NCBI RefSeq assembly: GCF_018320785.1
Contig: NC_054875.1
Location: forward strand, 18,044,632-18,108,631
Length of the DNA: 64,000 nucleotides
Source: Cheilinus undulatus
Taxonomy: Eukaryota; Chordata; Actinopteri; Labriformes; Labridae
Reading direction: 5' to 3'
Shown here: positions 56,268 through 64,000 of the stretch, piece by piece
Layout: every line of letters begins with the position of its first letter
Numbering within the stretch: the first letter of the stretch is position 1
Program-made: the position numbers and the translations under genes
The notes under the pieces: model-generated
Database searches by the model: none
What the model was told of the DNA's origin: nothing
The model's input: only the letters and a program-made list of their open reading frames with translations

Positions 56268-56821
56268 GCACTGCTTTGCAAAAGCTATGGACAATGGAGC
56301 AAACAGAGGACTTGGCGATGCCAAACAGGTTAGCCAAGGTGCGGTAACCTGCCCCTGTTGCTAACCAGTACACCCCCACTCCAACAAAAGTTGGAGTGGG
56401 GGTTGTTTTTTGTTGTTGTTTTGTTTTGTTTGTTTGTTTTTGTTTGTTTGTTTTAACAGATTTTTATTGAATGATATGCACAATACAATCATCATTTAAT
56501 TCCAACTCGCTTTCTTAGGGAGATAGATTTCCTGAATGACGTGTCTCGCCTTGAAAGTCTCGAGGCAAGACAGATATGGTCAAAGGTATTCCTCGTCATT
56601 CGGAAGTTTTGGAAGAACTCCCGCTCTGTGAAACCAGTCACATCCCGATCCCACCACTCCTGGCTCCGACACCGCATCCAGACACTCCTCTGTACAGATG
56701 TTGCAGCTATTGCTCCGAACAAAGACATCATTAACATATTAAGTTTCTTTCTCCTCTTTCTCCTTTTTAACATCACTTGCTCATAGATTTGCCAGCTGCC
56801 GCCACACAATGTTTTTAACAT
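56268..56821 (-). pseudogene. Harbinger transposase, N-terminal part with small insertion
   Basis: From 56821 the frame reads MLKTLCGGSWQIYEQVMLK, then RCRSQEWWDRDVTGFTERE, FFQNFRMTRNTFDHICL and SLRKRVGI, the N-terminal region of Harbinger transposases. It stops at about 56496. It resumes at about 56370 with VYWLATGAGYRTLANLFGIA and KSSVCSIVHSFCKAVHH, the helix-turn-helix preceding the DDE core, until the Rex1/L2-like LINE begins at 56267. The interrupting 120 bp hold an A-rich retrosequence-like tract and a 13-bp hairpin. The rest of the gene is at 49384-49848. Confidence 0.85.
56382..56500. other. small insertion with hairpin in the Harbinger transposase
   Basis: Reads CCCCCACTCCAAC-AAAA-GTTGGAGTGGGGG (56384-56413), then a G/T-rich TTGTTTG tract and TTTTATTGAATGATATGCAC. 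On the minus strand the latter resembles a 3' end with AATAAA followed by an A-rich CAAACAAAC tail. It separates two adjoining pieces of the transposase frame. Confidence 0.7.
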
Positions 56822-59800
56822 GAGACCGTAGAGTTACTTCATTGGCTGTCGCCATGTTCACTTCCATAAACACCGTTGATGGCCAATCAGATTTTATACC
56901 GTTAAACATGACATCATTAATGTTCAACTGAGCATGCGGGTGATTTCAGGAGTGTGAACTGTTCACACCGTGGTCTGCAGACAGGTCACATTTAAAAATG
57001 TTATGTGAAACAAAAAATCCGATTTGAGCAATAAATCGGAATTGAGCATTAAGGCCTGGAGCGTGAACGTGGCCATATTTTCAACCTCCAGAGCAGTTAA
57101 CCCCTTATTCATGTGGCAGAGGACATTGATCAGAACCATAGGATGATGCTGTAGTGCTGTCAAAAACTACAAACTGGCAAGCCCAGCTTTGAATCTAAAA
57201 TACAACAGCAGGATGTGTGTGTGGTTAACCCTCTAGCATGGTTAGGTGCCTTTTTGCATTCATCACTTTTCTGTTTTCATAATTTTAGGTGTGCTAATGA
57301 TTATGGCCCCCATTTCAGCAGTCAGTTACTTTAAATGACAGTCATTTGAAGTTCGAAAGCCATTCTAAGTATAATTTTTGAATAGCCTAATTTCCAAAAG
57401 GGTACGAAATATTCACAGTGCTAGAGAGTTTTATGTGCACCGTGTCTTTGTTGGTATGCAGAGATGAGACAACAGCCTATTTTACAATAAACATTTGTAG
57501 TTTAACCTATGATGAAATACAGAAAATTACCTTTCAATTGCAGCATGGTTCCTGTTGATGATAAACCACCACAGGTAGTCCTACACAATTTTGTCTTTGT
57601 CCTCCAGTGACTTAACATGTCTGAAACACCCCGAACTTTGCAACATGGCACTGTTCTCTGCCAGCAGGTCTTGCAGAATCTCCAGGGAAGGTGCATTCTG
57701 AATCTAAGATAAACACATTTATATATATTTTATTGTATTATACAGGTTTCAGTAAAATACTTGCCACTCTTTCAAACACACACAAAGGTAATTTCACATA
57801 CTGTAAAGAAAAGTTTAACATGTACAGAACTTTTCCCTTTACCTACAATATTTCTGAACTAGCCTCACACCTCTCATAGCACTTTCCCTATTTCTTCATC
57901 TTTAATGTCTCCTACAGATGACTTGAAACTGGAGTGCCCTGAGATGTAGCTGACCAGATCCTTTGAGAGGAAATTTGGATCAGGACTGCTGTGTACTATG
58001 GACATAGCGATTATTTTGCCTACCAAATAGTTGATGGTCAGTCTGGAGTGTCAGATTTTCAATTACTTCTGAAGCAGACAGCTGTTCCACCCTGAAACCA
58101 GATAGAACAGGACTATGTTACTTCATAAACATATTGGTAAATGACAGCAGATGTATTTAACCACAATAAAACCCATAGTTGTTGTGAGTGTAAGTTGTTT
58201 CTTACTCTGTATCCTTTGGAATATCATGGCTGTAGTTACAACTGCCCATGTCTTCGACATCCTCTATCACAATGGGTAAATACAACTCACTGTATTTTCT
58301 CAGAAATTTACACATAAAGTTACACTCTTGGTGTTTTCAAATCAATAATACTCACTGATTTGAAAAGTGAGTAACAATACCTGTAACTTGTAGTTTCCAT
58401 CACATTCTCTGTTGTTCCTTGGCCATTTGTGAGTTGGAAAGTAAGTTCTAATTCACAAACCATGACAGAAATTTGACATGTGAGCAGAACTACGTGAAGA
58501 TATAATGCTAAGGCTATTAGATTGTCAATTTAAAATTAAGGCACTTGTCTTATGTATACAAACATCACGTGGATCTCTAAATCAGTGTGACACATTAAAG
58601 TGTGCTGTAGGACATTAGCTTTTGGTAATATTTTTTGACAATATTACAAGGTAACAACACCTAAGGAGCCACATATTACCGGAGTTGTAAAATCAATGTG
58701 TGACTGTCCATCATCATTTGTACTGTTCAAGGCAGGTTCCCATATCTAGAGATAAAGAAAAAGTATCAGTGTGGTACTTCAGATTAGACTGACTGAGCTA
58801 GGGCTGAAATTTTTAAAATATATTTAATGTACTATCCTGGCAAACAGTATGGCATGACTTAGAGGGAATGGTCATTTCAAATAGTTTTATTGTAAAATAT
58901 TAAAATTTCTGTGGTGATTCTTTTTCCAAATTAAGTTACTATTTTTAGTCTGTAGAATATGATGTGTAGGCTCGGACATATCTATTGCATCTCCTCCAAT
59001 TTGAAGTGGGCTACATTGCATTTTCAGTAAATATTAGAAGCATTTTAAGTCCACAATAAATCAAAAAAATGTGAGCAATGTATAGCATGGAAAAAAACAA
59101 TAAATGTACCACTGTATCAGCTGTATTGAATTCTGCAGGACTTCTGCTTGTGAGGATCACCTCTGAATCTGACTCCTCTGAATCTGTGGTGGTCTCCTGA
59201 GCTGTGAAATACAAGATCAGACATTAGATGATTATTTTTTCAAACCAATGAACTGATATCAGAGTGCTCCTCTAGGTTGGTAATTAATCTCAGGGTAACT
59301 TACAACAGGTAATGAAATCCTCAGATGTACACAGTTATGTGTTGGTATGCGTTCCCCACTGCCTCCTTTTAGTCTTTTAGAGACAATGGTGTGTTTGTTC
59401 CTAGTATATTTACTATCTTTGTACCATCAGGGTACAGCAGAAAGTGGAGACCAGTGGGGAAATTTTTGTTGAAGGCCTGCAATATTTGCAGTGCTGCATT
59501 GTGCAATTCCTTGGCATCTGAGCCTGGTTTGACTGAAAGGGGGAGTACCATTCCTCTTGCAGGTTTCAAGACTCCATCTTTCAGCCCCATAAGGCCTACT
59601 GAAATCTAGAGAGAAACACAGAATGAGGCTATTCTAAAGCAGTCCATTGACTCTACTACAATTTATATTACACACCACGAATACAGTGCTTAACAAATTT
59701 ATTAGACTACCACCCAAAGTAAGGCTTATGCCACAGCTGCCCTAAATTAACAGCATTGGTAATTACCAAAATCATTTTTTATGTTTCTGCAATGGTTAAT

Positions 59801-60370
59801 ATACCAATATGTAGAAGCCCTTTAACCAAAATGATATCTTAATGCTAAAACACAATTATTATTGTTATCCATGAATTTTCAAAATTACTGATTTACAAAA
59901 AAAAAGAGAAAATAGTAAAGCACATTATTATTTTGTAACATTACCTTCACTTGTGCTTGGTTTTTCAACATCACTCAGGAATTTGATGTTTTTGCCACAT
60001 GACCTGGAGAATACCATTTCAGAGAGAGTGTAGCCCAAAACCACAAAAAGGACAATACATCATAAGCTGTAAAGTGGGCAAATGATTCTCACCAAGTTCC
60101 AATGCACGTTTCAATTGTTTGACCGTGTTCAACTTCATAACGGTAGCTCAATAAAAGCAATGCCCAATACATGGATGGAGTTACAGCTGTATAAGTTGAA
60201 CCTTACGTACACACGGACCAGCCAACAGAATAATACAAACAAATACTTTGAAAAGTACAACATTGATGATTTATGACAGTCAGAAAGTGACATCGATCAC
60301 AGCTACAAAACAATAGCTTACTTTCACTTACTTTTCCAACTTCGTTCATTCAAAACTTCTGCAACTGAGA

Positions 60371-62217
60371 GGATTCAATATGGCGGAGTGAACTGTTGCA
60401 AATTTGGCAGGCTCTGTAAAAGTTTTGAATTTTAGTCCTGCAAACTGTGAACAGCTAAGTGCAACGGACTTAAATAAGTTTTATTCAGAGTTAAGGAACT
60501 ATAGCCAACCTTTGCAACGCACTGTCACACCTTTCTTCCTTGTTCTTTATTAATCTTGAAGGAACGGCTAATGCTAGCATGACGGACCACGACTACGACC
60601 TGAAAGCTCTTAGTGAAGCTTGTGAGGAGAGTGATGTAGAGGAGATTGAGGTCGATATGAAAGTTTCAGGAGAAACCCGAAGAAATTTGGATCACACTCC
60701 AATTAAAAGCCCGAACCCCAAAAAGATGAGAGGACAGAACGAAAAAAAGAGAGAAGACGATGCTAGCACCGCCATACTCCATGCCATCCAAGTGCTACCA
60801 AAAAGGTAGATGAACAGACTGGCCTATTAAAAAACAGTGAAAAACATATTGGAGGCTAATAAGACGGCAATAGATGAGAACAGGGATGAAACTGCTGCAC
60901 TTCGGAAGAAAGTTGATGAGGGCAAAAAAGAAAACACTGCCCTCAGATATGCCTGCAAGGAACACGCCCGTTACAAAAGAAGATGGAACTTAAGATTAAC
61001 CGGTCTACCAGAAAAAGAAGGTGAGAACACAAGAGAAAGGGTGATTGGAATTCTAACAAGAGTGGTGCTGCTGTCTGAGGAAAGACTGAAAGAAACTGTG
61101 GACACTGTACACCGTCTGGGAAAAAGAGGCAATGCTGCAACCTCTAACAACACACCTAGGGCTGTCATCATTCAGTTCGTGATGAGGAATGTTCGAGATG
61201 ATGTCTGGAAACGTTTGAAGGAGGTGAGAGTCTACAAAGAGATGCACATCCGTTTCAAGGAAGACTTCTCCAGAGAGGACCGGGAGGCTCATGCCAAACT
61301 GTGGCCGCTGGTGCAAGAGGTGAGGAAAAGAGGGAAATGGGCATATCTCAAGGAAGGATATGCTCTCATCAACAACCAGAGAGTGGAGCCAAAATGAAAG
61401 ACTGGATTTTATGTTACAAAGAAAAAGGTTTGTTACCAAACAGTCATCTTAATATGGCGAGATGGTCTAAGTCTGTTGCACTATGTTCTTTTTGACTAAT
61501 AAGGACAAAAGTTACTCACTCCTGCACATCGTATTCTCAGTGCTTTTTCTATACAACAGCTGTCTAAGTGAATGTTATCTTTTATTTCTCTTAATGTTAG
61601 GGGGGTAAAGAATAATTTAAAACGTAAAGCAGCATTCCTGTTTTGTAAGGAGCAAAAGGCAACCTTTATTTTTATACAAAAGACTCATTCTACAGAGACT
61701 GATGTAAAATTCTGGAAACAGCAGTGGGGGGATTCTGTTTTATTTAGCCATGGTAATTCTCATTCAGCTGGTGTGATGATTTTGGTGAACAAATTTTCCG
61801 GAATTGTAATTAAACATGTTAGTGATACTAATGGACGTTGGCTTATGGTGGTGATAAATTATGATGATGTCAAATACATTCTGCTATCTGTGTATGAATA
61901 TAACCTAAAATCACTTAACAAAAAATTATTTTTACAATTAGAGAGTTTGGGTAAAGGTTGGAAAATGTCTTTTTCAACTGATAAGGTAATAATCGGAGGG
62001 GATTTTAATTTGGTTCCTGATCTCTGGTTAGATTGTTCTCCAAATAGAGGACAGTGCCATAACTTTGAGCCAATTCTATTATTTTCCAGTTTGTTTGGCA
62101 TAATAAAACCCATTATATAAAAAGATCACAACTTGTTAAAGACTATGATATGGGAGGTGCTAAAGCTCTTGAATTCGGATCTATGGTTGGCACATTTAAG
62201 ATTTACTGGATAAAAGC
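60371..62217 (+). mobile_element. L1-clade LINE, 5' half (ORF1 and endonuclease)
   Basis: Begins at about 60371 against the HECT leader; about 170 bp of 5' UTR follow. ORF1 (60540-61397) is interrupted by compensating frameshifts around 60800-60840. It has an acidic N-terminus, a coiled coil (ETAALRKKVDEGKKENTAL) and the RNA-binding part (RRWNLRLTGLPEKEGENTRE, VDTVHRLGKR, RAVIIQFV, MHIRFKEDFSREDREAH, WAYLKEGYALINNQ). ORF2 (61572-62120) gives the endonuclease FISLNVRGVKNNLKRKA and VIIGGDFNLVPD, but the expected catalytic QETHS reads QKTHS (Glu to Lys). ORF1p coats the RNA and ORF2p nicks DNA and reverse-transcribes. The element stops at 62217, where another L1 is inserted; the remainder may lie beyond the window. 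Confidence 0.85.
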
Positions 62218-64000
62218 CTTTTTTTTTTTTCCATTCTGTTTATTGAATTTTCTTAGTTTATACAGTAAATAAAATATTACATACATTGGCAATGACCCAA
62301 TAATTCAACAAGTATGCACAATAACCAACAAATCAAAACAGGACCAAACAAACAGCTGAGGTGGATCCAGTTATACACAAAGATACAGGCGATTATCCAA
62401 TATGCCTACAACAGGTCACAATCCAGGCTCAAGAAGCTCCCCTTACAATAATAGCAGAGAGATCAGGCAGATTCAAATAAGGCTGCCAGACTTTGTAAAA
62501 GTGGTCTTTCTTTGCATGTAATATGTTTGTAAGATATTCAAGAGGGACCAGTTCAAACACAAGTCTACTCCATCCTTTAACAGTAGGGCTCTTATCACTA
62601 ATCCATTGTAACAATAGATTTTTTCTTGCGGCAAAAGTGAGAATGTTATACAATCTTTTGTTTGCTTCAGTGCTTAACCTCTGACTTGGAAGACCCAAAA
62701 TCAAAGACATGGCATTTTTATGAAATATTTTCCCCATTTCAAAAAGTATTTCTGACCAATACTTCTGCACATTACCACATGACCATAAACAGTGAGTCAG
62801 AGTGCCTATATCTGTTTTACATTTAACACACAGAGGGGAAAGCGATGGATTAAAGGAATGCCTGCGACTGGGAGATATATGAGTTCGATGTATAATTCTG
62901 AATTGGATTGACTTTGTTCGTGAGCATATTGAAATCTTTTTAGCATATTTCCAAATACTATCCCACGTCTCATCATCAATAGTCACTGATAATTCCCTCT
63001 CCCATACACCCTTAACCCTCTGCGTGCCAATAGGTGAGATATCACAAATTACCTTGTAGAGAGAGCTCACAGACACTTTCTCTGGATACTGTAGTAACAT
63101 TTTCTCAATTACAGATACTTCAGGATGTTCTATAAGAGTAGTACTCTGGGTAATATAATGCCTTAGCTGTAAGAAACGGAAAAAATCCTGTTGTGAGAGC
63201 TGGTGTGCATTTATTAATTGTTCAAATGACATCAGACCATTGTTCTGAAATAAGTCCCCTAATATACTTATATTTTTATCACACCAATGCTGAAAACCAG
63301 AATCCAGTATGCCTGGCAAGAAGTCTGGGTTGTCTATTATAGGAGTAAACATTGAAGTTAACTTAGACCTTCCCTCTAGGTGCCGCACTAACCTCCACGC
63401 CTTCAAAGCATTAAGTGTTATTGGATTAGAACAATTATCTGTAATATTCTTAAAACTCTTAAAGAATAGCATGTTCTGCAATTTACATTTAGATAAGGAT
63501 GATTCAATATCCAGCCAGATACAAGAAGATTTGTTCTTTATCCATTCAGATATAAACTTCAAGCGAGTAGACAATTGGTAAAATTTAATGTTCGGCAAGT
63601 CCAAACCACCCATTGAACTTGGTAGTTGCAAAACAGCCAATTTGATTCTTGGTCTACGCTTGCTCCAAATAAAAGAGCTCAGCCAGCTGTTCAAATCCTT
63701 TAGAACCCTTTTTAAGAACAATACAGGAATCATCTGAATGGGATAAAGCAGTCTGGGCAATACAATCATCTTTATCAAGGCTACACGTCCCAGCCAAGAA
63801 ACAGGAAGCGAGTTCCAATTTTCTAAATCTTGTCTTATTTTATCGAGTAAAGGAACAAAATTAGCTTTGTACATTTGGTGAAACGATGGGGTAACAAAAA
63901 TAGCTAAGTAAATAAAACCTGAGGGAGACCATTTAAATGGGAAAGATGGTGTAGTCTTGGGTATGGTGGTAAGACTTCCCAGGGGCATGGCTTCTGACTT
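62218..64000 (-). mobile_element. L1-clade LINE, ORF2 C-terminal part, runs off the window
   Basis: The poly-A tail appears as T runs at about 62220-62232. A single open frame from 62429 to at least 63988 (519 codons) has no stop. It includes MYKANFVPLLDKIRQDLENW, LPVSWLGRVALIKMIVLPRL, FIWSKRRPRIKLAVLQLP, then CVKCKTDIGTLTHCLWSC (C-x2-C-x8-H-x4-C knuckle) and LTFAARKNLLLQWISDKSP. This is the ORF2 region downstream of the RT core. The long intact frame suggests a young copy. The RT and endonuclease would lie beyond 64000. It is inserted in the plus-strand L1 tail to tail with its ORF2. Confidence 0.9.

Larger units (their letters stand above)
43596..57074. mobile_element. PIF/Harbinger transposon swollen to 13.5 kb by nested insertions
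   Basis: The left end GGCTATGTTCACACTGCAG (43596-43614) and the reverse complement of the right end GGCCACGTTCACGCTCCAG (57074-57056) match at 15 of 19 positions. Inside are the two genes expected of a Harbinger: a Myb/trihelix-like gene on plus (43881-48970) and a HARBI1-like transposase on minus (49384-56821). Both are split by later elements. The insertion lies within a HECT exon: the codons on either side (57075-57166 and 43498-43595) join the same protein family. A clear 3-bp target duplication could not be read (TTT left, ATA right). Confidence 0.8.
43167..60366 (-). pseudogene. HECT-type E3 ubiquitin ligase (G2E3-like, transposon-type), split by a Harbinger
   Basis: Exon-like blocks in order: leader 60332-60366, about 60093-60184, 59945-60003 (SCGKNIKFLSDVEKPSTSE, a zinc-ribbon half), 59304-59598 (LKPARGMVLPLSV, LLYPDGTKIVNI), 59110-59196 (acidic Ser-rich), 58680-58745, about 58384-58440, about 58206-58257, about 57915-58086 ([28 protein letters not shown]), 57531-57703 (SLEILQDLLAEN, SSGCFRHVKSLEDKDKIV) and 57075-57166 (TALQHHPMVLINVLCHMNKG). 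After the 13.5-kb Harbinger come 43498-43595 ([20 protein letters not shown]) and 43167-43386 ([36 protein letters not shown]). The Cys in TCAN (codon 43261-43263) is the expected ubiquitin-accepting HECT cysteine, so this would be an E3 ligase. Stops (KD*KEAVG, KIV*DYL) and frameshifts make it a pseudogene. It resembles the expanded fish G2/M-phase-specific E3-like genes. Confidence 0.7.

Noticed and set aside
57691..57879. Plus-strand 62-codon ORF
   Set aside because: Lies antisense over the HECT exons and intron; no features of a real gene.

Overview
The window is nuclear DNA of a ray-finned (teleost) fish. The evidence is GT-AG split genes, one unmistakable vertebrate housekeeping gene (taf10), several teleost-type transposon families (Sleeping-Beauty-like Tc1, Harbinger, hAT, CACTA-like, L1-clade, Rex1/L2-like and I-clade LINEs) and a 100-N assembly gap at 6643-6742. 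No bacterial, plasmid or CRISPR features are present.

Layout. 1-5000: the first eight coding exons of a minus-strand Gfo/Idh/MocA-type oxidoreductase (2799-4586). Its 3' part lies off the left edge, and its last visible intron holds a decayed L1 and a small inverted-repeat element. 5394-6642: first copy of a large non-coding repeat family, then the gap. 7758-16506: a plus-strand two-gene unit that I read as a CACTA/EnSpm-like transposon. A C2H2-finger + TNP2-like transposase is broken by a stop and a frameshift. A four-exon PB1-like/SAMD3-like protein carries a 1-bp deletion. The unit ends at CAGTG next to an I-clade LINE whose tail touches the taf10 promoter. 17869-32760: complete taf10 (5 exons, 186 aa), with an 11.7-kb second intron filled by repeats, including a 3.1-kb element carrying a long minisatellite.

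33050 to beyond 60366 is the most interesting region. A plus-strand gene (zinc ribbon + integrase-like exon) starts at the left and a minus-strand HECT-type E3 ligase pseudogene starts at the right. They face each other, and their 5' leaders are about 125-bp near-identical inverted copies. This looks like one large, poorly described DNA transposon with two convergent genes. It has been torn apart by later insertions: a foldback element (34458-35420), a large repeat (36270-39213), an L1 (39290-43166) and a Harbinger element (43596-57074) sitting inside a HECT exon. The Harbinger is itself packed with a hAT-like element, a Sleeping-Beauty-like Tc1 carrying a 301-bp patch of L1, a second Tc1, a 15-bp-TSD L1, a TIR element and a Rex1/L2-like LINE.

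60371-64000: two L1 elements, the minus-strand one inserted into the plus-strand one.

Only taf10 and the oxidoreductase look like intact host genes. All other coding sequence is mobile-element derived and mostly broken. Exon borders were read by eye from splice sites and frame; family assignments rest on recognised motifs, not on database searches.
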